Assembly: GCA_963813415.1 (NCBI GenBank)
Contig: CAWEYW010000006.1
Span: forward strand, 62,001 to 126,000
Source of the DNA: CAIWHR01 sp963813415
GTDB taxonomy: Bacteria > Pseudomonadota > Gammaproteobacteria > Burkholderiales > Casimicrobiaceae
Reading direction: 5' to 3'
DNA: 64,000 bases
In this document: piece after piece, positions 44,821 through 53,610 of the stretch
How positions within the stretch are numbered: position 1 is the first letter of the stretch
How the letters are laid out: each line of letters opens with the position of its first letter
Translations under genes and position numbers: made by a program
The notes under the pieces: generated by a model
Told to the model about the DNA's origin: nothing
Databases searched by the model: none
What the model saw: only the letters and a program-made list of their open reading frames with translations

Positions 44821-44845
44821 TGGCCGCGCCCGTTGAGCGCGGCCA
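44821..44845 (+). promoter_or_regulatory. Hairpin in the rpsO-pnp spacer
   Basis: TGGCCGCGC-ccgttga-GCGCGGCCA, a perfect 9-bp stem 27 bases before the pnp start. A second stem CGACCGC-agc-GCGGTCG lies at 44705. In E. coli a leader hairpin is cut by RNase III and lets PNPase repress its own mRNA; a similar role here is inferred. Confidence 0.55.
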
Positions 44846-44871
44846 TCGCCTTTCCGGAATTCGAGGACACT

Positions 44872-47022
44872 GTGAATCCAATCAAGAAATCGATCTCGTA
44901 CGGCCGGCATACGCTGACGCTCGAGACGGGCGAGATCGCCCGTCAGGCCGGCGGCGCGGTTCTCGTCTCGCTCGACGACACCGTCGTGCTGGTCACTGCA
45001 GTCGCCGCCAAGTCGGCCAAGCCGGGCCAGGACTTCTTCCCGCTCACCGTCGACTATCAGGAAAAGACCTACGCCGCGGGCAAGATTCCGGGCGGGTTCT
45101 TCAAGCGCGAGGGGCGTCCCTCCGAGAAGGAGACGCTCACGTCACGGCTCATCGATCGGCCGATCCGGCCGCTCTTTCCCGATGGCTTCTATAACGAAGT
45201 GCAGGTCATCGCGACGGTGATGTCCGTCGATCCCGAGATCGACCCCGACGTCCCCGCCATGATCGGTGCCTCGGCCGCGCTGATGCTCTCCGGCGTGCCG
45301 TTCAACGGCCCCATCGGTGCCGCACGCGTCGCTTACATGAACGGCAGCTACGTCCTCAATCCGACGAAGACGGAGCTGACGGAGTCCAAGCTCAACCTGA
45401 TCGTCGCCGGCACGGAAGCCGCAGTGCTGATGGTCGAGTCCGAGGCCGACGAGCTGTCCGAGGAAGTGATGCTCGGCGCAGTGGTGTACGGGCACGAACA
45501 GCAACAGGCCGTCATCAACATGATCCACGAGCTGGTCGAGGCGGGCGGCAAGCCGCTGTGGGACTGGCAGGCACCGGCCAAGAACCAGGCGATGATCGAT
45601 CAGGTCACCGCGTCCGCCGATGCCGCGTTGCGCGAGGCCTACGCCATGCGCCAGAAGCAGGCGCGGCAGCAACGCATCCGCGAAATCGCGGCCAAGGTCG
45701 AGACCGAGTGCATCCCCGCCGACAGCGCGCCCGGCTACGCCAATGAGGTGCGCGATTTCCTGCACGAGCTCGAAGCGAAGATCGTGCGCAGCCAGATCCT
45801 CGCGGGCGAGCCGCGCATCGACGGTCGCGACACCCGCACGGTGCGTCCGATCACCATCCGCACGGGCGTCCTGCCGCGCACGCACGGCTCGGCGCTCTTC
45901 ACCCGCGGCGAGACCCAGGCCCTGGTCGTGGCAACCCTTGGCACGGCGCGCGACGAGCAGCGCGTCGATGCGTTGATGGGCGAGTACACCGACCGCTTCA
46001 TGCTCCATTACAACATGCCGCCGTACGCCACCGGCGAGACCGGCCGTGTCGGCACGCCGAAGCGCCGCGAGATCGGCCACGGCCGCCTGGCGAAGCGCGC
46101 ATTGCTGGCGGTGCTGCCCACCGCCGAGGACTTCGCCTATTCGATGCGCGTCGTTTCGGAGATCACCGAATCCAACGGCTCGTCGTCCATGGCGTCGGTG
46201 TGCGGCGGCAGCCTGGCGCTGATGGATGCCGGCGTGCCGATGAAGGCGCATGTCGCCGGCATCGCGATGGGCCTGATCAAGGAAGGCAATCGCTTCGCCG
46301 TGCTGACCGACATCCTTGGCGACGAGGATCACCTCGGCGACATGGACTTCAAGGTGGCGGGCACCGATCGCGGCGTCACCGCCCTGCAGATGGACATCAA
46401 GATCCAGGGCATCACCAAGGAGATCATGGGTGTTGCGCTGTCGCAGGCACGCGAAGGCCGGCTGCACATCCTGCATCTCATGCAGCAGGCTCTGCCGCAC
46501 GCGCGCACCGAAGTCTCGCAGCACGCGCCGCGCATGATGACCTTCAAGATCAACCCGGAGAAGATCCGCGACGTCATCGGCAAGGGCGGAGCGGTGATCC
46601 GCGCGCTGACCGAGGAGACCGGCACCACCATCGACATCCAGGACGACGGCTCGGTCACGATTGCGTCGGTGAATGCGGATGCGTGCAATGCCGCGCGCAA
46701 GCGCATCGAGGAAATCACCGCCGAGGTCGAAGTGGGCAGGGTCTACGAAGGCACGGTGCTGCGTCTGCTCGATTTCGGCGCCATCGTCCAGGTGCTGCCC
46801 GGCAAGGATGGGCTGCTCCACATCTCGCAGATCGCGAAAGAGCGGGTCAACCAGGTCTCCGACTACGTCAAGGAAGGCCAGATCGTGCGCGTGAAGGTGC
46901 TGGAAGCCGACGACAAGGGCCGTTTGCGCCTGTCGATGAAGGCCGCGGCCGAAGACGCCGCCGCGCCCCCGGCACCGGCCGCAGCAGCGCCGGCGGAAAC
47001 GCCTGCGACCCCGGCAAGCTGA
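44872..47022 (+). CDS. pnp: Polyribonucleotide nucleotidyltransferase
   Basis: 716 residues from GTG 44872 (NPIKKSISYGRHTLTLETGE follows). Two RNase PH domains, KH (KIRDVIGKGGAVIRALTEE, near 565) and S1 (EGTVLRLLDFGAIVQVLPGK, near 625) are in the usual order. The catalytic region contains FKVAGTDRGVTALQMDIKI (MDIKI). It degrades RNA 3'-5' with phosphate, in the degradosome or alone. Longer upstream in-frame sequence covers the hairpins, so the GTG is preferred. Confidence 0.96.
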   Translation: MNPIKKSISYGRHTLTLETGEIARQAGGAVLVSLDDTVVLVTAVAAKSAKPGQDFFPLTVDYQEKTYAAGKIPGGFFKREGRPSEKETLTSRLIDRPIRPLFPDGFYNEVQVIATVMSVDPEIDPDVPAMIGASAALMLSGVPFNGPIGAARVAYMNGSYVLNPTKTELTESKLNLIVAGTEAAVLMVESEADELSEEVMLGAVVYGHEQQQAVINMIHELVEAGGKPLWDWQAPAKNQAMIDQVTASADAALREAYAMRQKQARQQRIREIAAKVETECIPADSAPGYANEVRDFLHELEAKIVRSQILAGEPRIDGRDTRTVRPITIRTGVLPRTHGSALFTRGETQALVVATLGTARDEQRVDALMGEYTDRFMLHYNMPPYATGETGRVGTPKRREIGHGRLAKRALLAVLPTAEDFAYSMRVVSEITESNGSSSMASVCGGSLALMDAGVPMKAHVAGIAMGLIKEGNRFAVLTDILGDEDHLGDMDFKVAGTDRGVTALQMDIKIQGITKEIMGVALSQAREGRLHILHLMQQALPHARTEVSQHAPRMMTFKINPEKIRDVIGKGGAVIRALTEETGTTIDIQDDGSVTIASVNADACNAARKRIEEITAEVEVGRVYEGTVLRLLDFGAIVQVLPGKDGLLHISQIAKERVNQVSDYVKEGQIVRVKVLEADDKGRLRLSMKAAAEDAAAPPAPAAAAPAETPATPAS

Positions 47023-47039
47023 TCGATACGCAGGTACGC

Positions 47040-47067
47040 CAGAAGGGCCCGTTCGCGGGCCCTTCTG
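47040..47067. terminator. pnp terminator
   Basis: CAGAAGGGCCCG-ttcg-CGGGCCCTTCTG, a 12-bp stem with a TTCG tetraloop, followed by a weak CTTT. It also faces the end of the SIMPL gene. Confidence 0.75.
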
Positions 47068-47099
47068 CTTTGGCGAGACCGCCTAGGGGATGCCCGCGT

Positions 47100-47825
47100 T
47101 CAGCGTGGTGGCCGGGTCTGGTCCAGGAGGGCGTCGCCCGTTACGGTCACCGTGACCTCCGTCACGCCGGCTTCGACGCTGACGGGCGCCATGTCGGCGC
47201 TCACACCTGCACCCGCTGCACGCATCGTGGGATATATCCGCCCACCATCGTTGGACTGCACCGCGAGATGGCCGGGTTTCCAGCCATCGAAACCGAGCGC
47301 TGCGGCGGCAATTTGCGCACGCGACTGCCACCCGCGGATTGCCTGCTGGATGAGCGTGCGTTCCGCCTGCTCGCGTGCATTCGGCGAAAGCGAGAAGCCC
47401 ATGCCGGAAAGCAGCAACCCGTCCTGTTCCTGCAGGCGCGTCAGCAACGCGGCAACCGCGGCGAAGTCGGTGGCGGTGAGGGTCATCAGCTGTGTGACAC
47501 GCCAGCGCATGGGGCGTCCCTTCTCGCTGATCTGCTGCGTGGAATAACCCGATGTCGCGACCGTGACGCCGGGCGTCGCCTTCGCGCGCGCCAGACCTTT
47601 CGCGATCGCCGCATTCACCTGCGCTGCGGCCGCGGCCGCGTCGGCGTGCTCCGCTTCGGCCCGCACCCAGGCCTGCACGCGGTCATTGGCGATGCTCGCC
47701 GTCGCCGACGCGCTGACGCTCACGGCAGCACCGGCGGTCGGCGATACGGGCTGCGCACTGCTCGCGGTGGCGAGCAGCGTAGCGGCCAGCATCGTCCAGG
47801 GGAGCAATCGGCTTCTCATCATCAT
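47100..47825 (-). CDS. SIMPL (DUF541) domain protein, periplasmic
   Basis: 241 residues. Signal peptide ends near ATASSA. The mature part is a SIMPL domain: AAVSVSASATASIANDRVQA, TQQISEKGRPMRWRVTQLMT, AREQAERTLIQQAIRGWQSR and PVSVEAGVTEVTVTVTGDAL. Family function is uncertain (BP26-like oligomers). ATG at 47825 overlaps the nudB stop (ATGA). Confidence 0.85.
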   Translation of the reverse strand: MMMRSRLLPWTMLAATLLATASSAQPVSPTAGAAVSVSASATASIANDRVQAWVRAEAEHADAAAAAAQVNAAIAKGLARAKATPGVTVATSGYSTQQISEKGRPMRWRVTQLMTLTATDFAAVAALLTRLQEQDGLLLSGMGFSLSPNAREQAERTLIQQAIRGWQSRAQIAAAALGFDGWKPGHLAVQSNDGGRIYPTMRAAGAGVSADMAPVSVEAGVTEVTVTVTGDALLDQTRPPR

Positions 47826-48286
47826 GCACTCGCCTTGCGTACACGCGCCTTCTCCGGCAGGAGCAGGATCGCGTCGCGATTGGTCCACGAAAAGCAACGG
47901 GCAGCGGCGTCGCGCCAGTCGAGCCACGCGTATTGCAGGTGCTCCCGCGGCGCGATGATCACCGGCACGGGCGCCGGCACCTCGACGCCGAAAACGTGCT
48001 CGGTGTTGTGCGTCGTGCCTTGCGGATAGCGGTGGCGCCATTGCAGGTAGATCTCGTAGGCATTCGACATGCCCCAGTCCGTGACTCCCCCATAGAGATC
48101 GGAGTCGATGCCGGTTTCCTCGCGCAGCTCGCGCCGCGCGGTCTCGGCGAGGGTCTCGCCGGGTTCCTGGCTGCCGGTCACCGATTGCCAGTGCGCGGGA
48201 AAGTCGGCGCGCTCGAGCAGCAGCACGCGCAGATCGGGCGTGTACACGACCACGAGGGTCGAGACGGGTACCTTGTTACCGCCCAT
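47822..48286 (-). CDS. nudB: Dihydroneopterin triphosphate diphosphatase
   Basis: 154 residues. Nudix box GSQEPGETLAETARRELREE followed by TGID. VSTLVVVYTPDLRVLLLERA, SVTGSQEPG, NTEHVFGVEVPAP and YAWLDWRDAAARCFSW are typical of NudB, which removes pyrophosphate from dihydroneopterin triphosphate in folate synthesis. nudB near aspS is a common betaproteobacterial order; here the ribonuclease and barstar genes lie between them. Confidence 0.92.
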   Translation of the reverse strand: MGGNKVPVSTLVVVYTPDLRVLLLERADFPAHWQSVTGSQEPGETLAETARRELREETGIDSDLYGGVTDWGMSNAYEIYLQWRHRYPQGTTHNTEHVFGVEVPAPVPVIIAPREHLQYAWLDWRDAAARCFSWTNRDAILLLPEKARVRKASA

Positions 48287-48319
48287 GGCTGCGGCCTTGA
48301 AGCGGCCTGTCCTGCCGGC

Positions 48320-48709
48320 TCAGTGCACGAACACCCAGAAGGGCTTGCGCAGCTCGCGCCAGTAATCGGCGGCCTCGGCGAGGATGTCCTCGAGCGTCGT
48401 CCAGTCCTGTGCATGCGCCTTGCGATACGGGCCCGCATGCTGCAGGTACAGCACCGCGCCGCTGTGATGCAGCCAGTCATCGTCCTCGAGCGAGTCGGCG
48501 AGCGCGTCCCAGTTCGCACCGAAATGCGGCGGCAGCTTGAGCCCCTTGTCGAGCGCTTTCATCAGCTCCGCCTTCGAGTTCACCCCGTGCAGGTCGGCCG
48601 CGAGGTAAGTGAGTCCGGCGGCGGCAGCAGCACTGGCGAGAGCATGGGCGTCGCCGGACCAGGCGTGCACACCGGCCTGCTCGAGATCGCTGAGATCGGG
48701 AACCTTCAT
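48320..48709 (-). CDS. Barstar-like ribonuclease inhibitor
   Basis: 129 residues. The barstar core is visible: YLAADLHGVNSKAELMKALD, then LKLPPHFGANWDALADSLED and VLYLQHAGPY, ending FWVFVH. Barstars are cytoplasmic inhibitors that cover the active site of guanyl-specific ribonucleases. The adjacent upstream gene is exactly such a ribonuclease, and the two overlap in ATGA (48706-48709), so expression is coupled. That it inhibits this ribonuclease is inferred. Confidence 0.9.
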   Translation of the reverse strand: MKVPDLSDLEQAGVHAWSGDAHALASAAAAAGLTYLAADLHGVNSKAELMKALDKGLKLPPHFGANWDALADSLEDDDWLHHSGAVLYLQHAGPYRKAHAQDWTTLEDILAEAADYWRELRKPFWVFVH

Positions 48710-49089
48710 GGACGAATCCTTCGAAACGAGCGGTAGTGATCGTTGGTATAGAAGCAAACGTCCGGTGCGGTCTTCTCGCCGCCGCAGACGATACGCCGCG
48801 CGCCGCGCGTCCGCTCGCCCCGGGTGGGCACCGTGTACTCGTGATAGTAACCGCGCTCGTGCGCGGGCAAAAGGCGTTCGCGGTTGCCGAAGACCACGCC
48901 GTCGCGGTCGTAGCGGAACGGCCCGCCGGCGTGAACCCTCGCATAGACGTCACGCGCTTCGGCGGGCAGCTCGCCGAGCGCAATCTCGCTCCCGGTCGTG
49001 GCGACGGGCCGGGCACCTGCATCGAGCGGGACGCCGGCAAGACTTGCGACGGCAAGCACGGCCGCCAGGAAGTGCAGCAGGACGCGCAC
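48706..49089 (-). CDS. Secreted guanyl-specific ribonuclease (RNase Sa-like)
   Basis: 127 residues. Signal peptide about 1-27. The mature part closely follows RNase Sa: FRYDRDGVVFGNRERLLPAH, GYYHEYTVPT and RGERTRGARRIVC, then YTNDHYRSF. The catalytic set of RNase Sa (Glu54, Arg65, Arg69, His85) corresponds to Glu84, Arg95, Arg99 and His118 here, all present. GTG at 49089 overlaps the aspS stop by two bases' distance, so it is in the aspS operon. It would cut RNA after guanosine outside the cytoplasm, with the barstar as immunity. Confidence 0.9.
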   Translation of the reverse strand: MRVLLHFLAAVLAVASLAGVPLDAGARPVATTGSEIALGELPAEARDVYARVHAGGPFRYDRDGVVFGNRERLLPAHERGYYHEYTVPTRGERTRGARRIVCGGEKTAPDVCFYTNDHYRSFRRIRP

Positions 49090-49090
49090 T

Positions 49091-50881
49091 TCAGGACACC
49101 TTGGCTGCGTCAGGTGCGCGCACCCGGATGTGCAGATCGCGCAGCTGCTGCTCCGGTACGGGCGTGGGCGCATTGACCAGGAGGTCCTGGCCGCGCTGCG
49201 TCTTCGGAAACGCGATGACGTCGCGGATGGACTCGGCGCCGGTCATCAGGGTGACGATCCGGTCGAGGCCGAAGGCAATCCCGCCGTGTGGCGGGGCGCC
49301 GTACTGCAGTGCGTCGAGCAGGAACCCGAACTTCTTGCGCTGATCCTCGGGGCTGATCTTGAGCGCCGCGAACACCTTCGCCTGCACTTCCTGCTGGTGG
49401 ATCCGCACCGAGCCGCCGCCGATCTCCCAACCGTTCAGCACGACGTCGTAGGCTTTGGCAAGAGCGTGGCCGGGATCGACCGAGAACAGCTCTTCGTGAC
49501 CATCCTTGGGCGCGGTGAACGGATGATGGCGCGCGGCCCACGCTCCGGTCGCATCGTCCTGCTCGAACATCGGGAAATCGACGACCCAGAGCGGCTTCCA
49601 CCCGGCCTCTGCCAGTCCGCGCGCGTGGCCGATGCGCTGGCGCAGCGCCCCCAGGCTGTCGTTCACGACCTTCTCGCGATCGGCGCTGAAGAAGATGAGG
49701 TCGCCCGATTGCGCGCCCGTGCGCTGCAGGATGGTCTGCAGCAAGTCGGCCGACAGGAACTTCACGATCGGCGACTGCAGTCCTTCCTCGTTGGGCTTCG
49801 TCGCGTCGTTCACCTTGATGTAGGCGAGTCCGCGCGACCCGAAGGTCACCACGGAGGCGGCGTAGTCGTCGATCTCCTTGCGCGACATCGTGCCGCCGCC
49901 CGGAACGTTCAGTGCGGCGACGCGGCCATTGGGCATCTCCGCCGCCGTGCGGAACACCTTGAACTCCGCCTGCTTCATCACATCGGTGAGCTCGGTGAGC
50001 TTCAGCGGCACGCGCAGGTCGGGCTTGTCCGAGCCGTAATCGCGCATCGCGTCCGCGAACTGCATCACCGGGAAAGGATCCGGCAGCTCGACACCGAGCG
50101 CGTCGCGGAACATGACCCGCACCAGGCCTTCCATGAGATCGCGAATTTCCTGCTCGGCGAGGAACGAGGTCTCGACGTCGATCTGGGTGAATTCCGGCTG
50201 ACGATCGGCCCGCAAATCCTCGTCGCGGAAGCACTTGACGATCTGGTAGTAGCGGTCGAAGCCCGCCATCATCAGCATCTGCTTGAACAGCTGCGGCGAT
50301 TGCGGCAGGGCGTAGAACTGGCCGTGATGGATCCGCGAGGGCACCAGGAACTCGCGGGCGCCCTCGGGGGTGGACTTGTAGAGCATCGGCGTCTCGATGT
50401 CGATGAAGCCGTGCTCGTCGAGGTAACGCCGCGCGGCCATCGCCGTGCGATAGCGCAGCATCAGATTCTTCTGCATCTGCGGCCGCCGCAGGTCCAGCAC
50501 GCGGTTCTCGAGGCGCACCGTTTCCGACAGGTTCTCGTCGTCGATCTGGAAGGGCGGCGTGAGTGCCGGATTGAGGATGGTCAGCTCGTGCGCCAGAATC
50601 TCGATCTCGCCGGAGACGAGATTCGGATTGACCGTGCCGTCGGGACGCGGACGCACGCGCCCGGTAACCTCCACCACGAATTCGTTGCGCAGCTTTTCGG
50701 CACTGGCGAAGATTTCGGCGCGATCAGGATCGAACACCACCTGCACCAGTCCCTCGCGATCGCGCAGATCCACGAATATGACTCCGCCGTGATCGCGCCG
50801 ACGATGGACCCATCCCATGACGGTGACGGTCTGGGAAAGATAGCGGCGGTCGATGCGGCCGCAGTAGTCGGTGCGTTTCAA
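49091..50881 (-). CDS. aspS: Aspartate--tRNA ligase
   Basis: 596 residues, the bacterial type with an inserted GAD domain. RTDYCGRIDRRYLSQTVTVM and GWVHRRRDHGGVIFVDLRDR form the anticodon-binding OB fold; the class II core has PMLYKSTPEGAREFLVPSR, CFRDEDLRADRQPEFTQID and FGLDRIVTLMTG. TTG at 50881 has a GGAG site 6-9 bases upstream and gives the usual N-terminus; an ATG at 50950 would add 23 atypical residues. Whether it also charges tRNA-Asn (GatCAB systems) cannot be told from here. Confidence 0.95.
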   Translation of the reverse strand: MKRTDYCGRIDRRYLSQTVTVMGWVHRRRDHGGVIFVDLRDREGLVQVVFDPDRAEIFASAEKLRNEFVVEVTGRVRPRPDGTVNPNLVSGEIEILAHELTILNPALTPPFQIDDENLSETVRLENRVLDLRRPQMQKNLMLRYRTAMAARRYLDEHGFIDIETPMLYKSTPEGAREFLVPSRIHHGQFYALPQSPQLFKQMLMMAGFDRYYQIVKCFRDEDLRADRQPEFTQIDVETSFLAEQEIRDLMEGLVRVMFRDALGVELPDPFPVMQFADAMRDYGSDKPDLRVPLKLTELTDVMKQAEFKVFRTAAEMPNGRVAALNVPGGGTMSRKEIDDYAASVVTFGSRGLAYIKVNDATKPNEEGLQSPIVKFLSADLLQTILQRTGAQSGDLIFFSADREKVVNDSLGALRQRIGHARGLAEAGWKPLWVVDFPMFEQDDATGAWAARHHPFTAPKDGHEELFSVDPGHALAKAYDVVLNGWEIGGGSVRIHQQEVQAKVFAALKISPEDQRKKFGFLLDALQYGAPPHGGIAFGLDRIVTLMTGAESIRDVIAFPKTQRGQDLLVNAPTPVPEQQLRDLHIRVRAPDAAKVS

Positions 50882-50956
50882 GACGGTCTCCAGGACGATC
50901 GCAGGTGAGTCGCTGCGGCGGCTGCAGCGGACGCCTCCCGCTGCGGCCACGGCGAG

Positions 50957-51631
50957 TCAGTTTCGGGACGGTGCTGCGGGAAGTTTGGTGGGGTCGCTCA
51001 GCGGCGGCGGCGCAGCGTGCCGGCGCGAGCGCCCGGGGGTGCGCGGGCGCGGCGTCACCACGCCCATCGAGATGATGTACTTCAGCGCCTCGTCCACGGA
51101 CATGTCGATCTCGCGCACCTTGCTGGCCGGCACGACGAGAAAGTAGCCCGAAGTCGGGTTCGGGGTGGTCGGCACGTAGACGCTGATGTGCTCCTCCTCC
51201 AGCACCGACGCCACGGCGCTCGCCGGCGTACCGGTCTGGAACGCGATCGTCCAGCTGCCCGCGTGCGGGAATTCGACCAGCAGTGCCTTGCGAAACGCAT
51301 TGCCCTGATCGGACAGCAGCGTATCGCTCACCTGCTTCACCGACGAGTAGATCGACTTCACGAAGGGAATGCGCGTCAGCACCGCCTCCCACATCCTGAT
51401 GAGCCGCGCGCCGACGAAATTGGCCGCGACCACGCCGGTGAGCAGCAGGACGATGAAGCTCAGCAGCACGCCGAGGCCCGGGACCGCGAATCCGAAGAGC
51501 GCCTCGGGGCGCCACGACTCGGGCACCACCAGCAGGGTCTGGTCGAGCGCGCTGACGAGCGCGTGCAGCACCCAGATGGTGATGCCGAGGGGCACCCACA
51601 CCAGCAGACCGGCGATCAGATAGCGGCGCAT
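50957..51631 (-). CDS. DUF502 membrane protein
   Basis: 224 residues. Two N-terminal transmembrane helices (about 2-25 and 47-72), then GARLIRMWEAVLTRIPFVKS, IYSSVKQVSDTLL and the C-terminal VPTTPNPTSGYFLVVPASKV. This is the DUF502 family of unknown function commonly placed between fmdB and aspS. Its C-terminus is proline/arginine-rich. Confidence 0.9.
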   Translation of the reverse strand: MRRYLIAGLLVWVPLGITIWVLHALVSALDQTLLVVPESWRPEALFGFAVPGLGVLLSFIVLLLTGVVAANFVGARLIRMWEAVLTRIPFVKSIYSSVKQVSDTLLSDQGNAFRKALLVEFPHAGSWTIAFQTGTPASAVASVLEEEHISVYVPTTPNPTSGYFLVVPASKVREIDMSVDEALKYIISMGVVTPRPRTPGRSRRHAAPPPLSDPTKLPAAPSRN

Positions 51632-51662
51632 CGCGATCCGCGCAGTGGGGTGGAGGGCACGA

Positions 51663-51992
51663 TCAGGAACAGGCGCCGCAGCCGCCGGTGCCGCACGCTG
51701 CGGGCGCAACCTCGCTCTTGGTTTCGGATTTGGTTTCGGCTTTCTCGCCCTTGCCGTCGGTCTTGGCCGCGGACTTGTCGGCCGAGTCCTTGCCGGGGCC
51801 GGACTTGCTGCCGCCCTTGAAGTCGGTCGCGTACCACCCGGTGCCCTTGAGCTGGAATCCGGCGGCGGAGATCTTCTTGACCAATGCTTCGGTGCCACAC
51901 GACGGGCACAGCGTCAGCAATGGATCGGAGAATTTTTGCAGCGATTCGAGCTCGTGGCTGCAGGACGAGCAACGGTATTCGTAGATCGGCAT
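51663..51992 (-). CDS. FmdB-family zinc-ribbon protein
   Basis: 109 residues. MPIYEYRCSSCSHELE and LTLCPSCGTEALVKKIS form the FmdB zinc ribbon (two CxxC), followed by a lysine/glutamate-rich linker and a cysteine-rich tail (CGTGGCGACS). Function unknown; it heads the DUF502-aspS operon. The promoter -10 lies 70 bp upstream. Confidence 0.93.
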   Translation of the reverse strand: MPIYEYRCSSCSHELESLQKFSDPLLTLCPSCGTEALVKKISAAGFQLKGTGWYATDFKGGSKSGPGKDSADKSAAKTDGKGEKAETKSETKSEVAPAACGTGGCGACS

Positions 51993-52022
51993 GTCAACCT
52001 CGCGAGTGGGCGGATGGGGCCA

Positions 52023-52045
52023 TCGAAAACACTGTCGAAAACACT
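52023..52045. repeat. Two 11-bp direct repeats in the fmdB leader
   Basis: TCGAAAACACT occurs at 52023-52033 and 52035-52045, a 12-bp period. They lie between the fmdB start (51992) and the -10 at 52062-52067. Confidence 0.6.
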
Positions 52046-52061
52046 TGATTCCTCAGCAAAT

Positions 52062-52067
52062 ATTATA
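52062..52067 (-). promoter_or_regulatory. -10 element for the fmdB operon
   Basis: TATAAT on the minus strand, 70 bases before the fmdB start. The -35 region (TCGTCG, 52085-52090) is weak, so an activator or extended contact may be needed. Confidence 0.45.
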
Positions 52068-52201
52068 GCCCATCGGCGCCTCCGCGACGATTTTCGCTGC
52101 GGTGCACCACGCGGATGGACCAGGTCCCTTGAAGGTGGGGACAGCGCCCAAGGTTTCAAAGTGTTTTATGCTTCGCCACGTTGAGTGTTTCAGGGTCTGC
52201 A

Positions 52202-52624
52202 ATGGCGTTGCATTGGGTGTGGTGGATTGCGGCCGCGCTGGCCGTGGGCGCGGAGCTCCTGACCGGCACCTTCTATCTGCTGGCGATCGGCGTCGCGGTG
52301 GCGGCCGGTGGCCTTGCGGCGTGGTTCGGGCTGGCGCTGGAGATGCAGTTCCTGATCGCCGGGGCCCTGGGCGTCGTCCTGACCATCCTGGCGCATCACT
52401 GGCGGGTGGAGCGCATGCAGCCGCCGCCGCAACGCGGCCTCGACATCGGTCAACCGGTCTCGGTGCGCACGTGGCGTCCGGATGGCGGCGCCCGGGTGTT
52501 CTACCGCGGCACGCTGTGGGACGCCGAGCTGGCGGCTCCGGATGTCCCGCGCGACGCACCGCTCTACATCGTCGATACGCGCGGGTCCGTCCTCGTGCTT
52601 TCCGACCGTCGGCCGGTCGCCTGA
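52202..52624 (+). CDS. NfeD-family membrane protein
   Basis: 140 residues. Two or three hydrophobic helices (about 4-75) and a C-terminal OB-like NfeD domain (IGQPVSVRTWRPDGGARVFY, RGTLWDAELAA, APLYIVDTRGSVLVLSDRR). Short NfeD proteins pair with SPFH proteins in the membrane; the next gene is one, 20 bp later. Start ATG 52202 chosen over a GTG-like upstream extension. Confidence 0.88.
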   Translation: MALHWVWWIAAALAVGAELLTGTFYLLAIGVAVAAGGLAAWFGLALEMQFLIAGALGVVLTILAHHWRVERMQPPPQRGLDIGQPVSVRTWRPDGGARVFYRGTLWDAELAAPDVPRDAPLYIVDTRGSVLVLSDRRPVA

Positions 52625-52644
52625 ACGTCACGGAGGATCCTCGC

Positions 52645-53568
52645 ATGCTGATGGGCTCGTCGCTGGTCACGATCGCCATTTTTGTGGTGGCGATCATCAT
52701 GGTCGTGAAGGCCATCCGTGTCGTGCCGCAACAGCACGCCTACGTGGTCGAACGGCTGGGCCGCTTCTTCGCGGTGCTGCAGCCCGGGCTCAATTTCGTC
52801 GTACCGTTCGTCGATCGTGTGGCCTACACGCACGACTTGCGCGAGATCCCGCTCGACGTGCCGCCGCAGATCTGCATCACCAAGGACAACACCCAGCTGC
52901 AGGTCGACGGCATCCTGTATTTCCAGGTCACCGACGCGAAGCTCGCTTCCTACGGATCGTCCAACTATCGCGTTGCGATCACGCAGCTTGCGCAGACGAT
53001 GATGCGCAGCATTATCGGGCGCATGGAGCTCGATCGCACCTTCGAGGAGCGCGACCAGATCAATGCGCACGTCGTGGCCGCGCTGGACGAGGCGGCCGCG
53101 AACTGGGGCGTCAAGGTCCTCCGCTACGAGATCAAGGACCTGACGCCGCCGAAGGAAATCCTGCACGCCATGCAGCAGCAGATCACCGCAGAGCGGGAGA
53201 AGCGCGCGGTGATCGCGACGTCCGAGGGTCGGCGGCAGGAGCAGATCAACATCGCGGCCGGCGCCCGCGAAGCCGCCATTGCGCAATCCGAAGGCGAGAA
53301 GCAGGCGCAGATCAATCGCGCGCAGGGCGAGGCGTCGGCGATCCTCGCACGCTCGGCGGCAACGGCGCAGGCGATTCGCCAGGTCGCCGAGGCCCTCAGC
53401 GCGCCCGGTGGCATGGGCGCCATGAACCTGCGGGTCGCCGAGCAGTACGTCGCCGCGTTCGCCGGCCTGGCCAAGGAGGGGAACACGCTGATCGTGCCGG
53501 CCAATCTCGCCGATATCGCCGGGCTCGTGTCGGCGGCGACCACCGTGTTTCGCGCGCAGGAACCTTGA
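52645..53568 (+). CDS. qmcA: SPFH/stomatin-like protein (QmcA family)
   Basis: 307 residues. One N-terminal membrane helix, then an SPFH domain: VVPQQHAYVVERLGRFFAVL, QPGLNFVVPFVDRVAYTHDL, CITKDNTQLQVDGILYFQV and RSIIGRMELDRTFEERDQIN, followed by a coiled alanine/glutamate-rich region. Such proteins form large membrane oligomers. Partnered with the NfeD gene. GGAGG site 9 bases before ATG 52645. Confidence 0.92.
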   Translation: MLMGSSLVTIAIFVVAIIMVVKAIRVVPQQHAYVVERLGRFFAVLQPGLNFVVPFVDRVAYTHDLREIPLDVPPQICITKDNTQLQVDGILYFQVTDAKLASYGSSNYRVAITQLAQTMMRSIIGRMELDRTFEERDQINAHVVAALDEAAANWGVKVLRYEIKDLTPPKEILHAMQQQITAEREKRAVIATSEGRRQEQINIAAGAREAAIAQSEGEKQAQINRAQGEASAILARSAATAQAIRQVAEALSAPGGMGAMNLRVAEQYVAAFAGLAKEGNTLIVPANLADIAGLVSAATTVFRAQEP

Positions 53569-53610
53569 GCGCGTGGCGGCCGACGGATTCGATCACCAAG
53601 GAAACGGATC

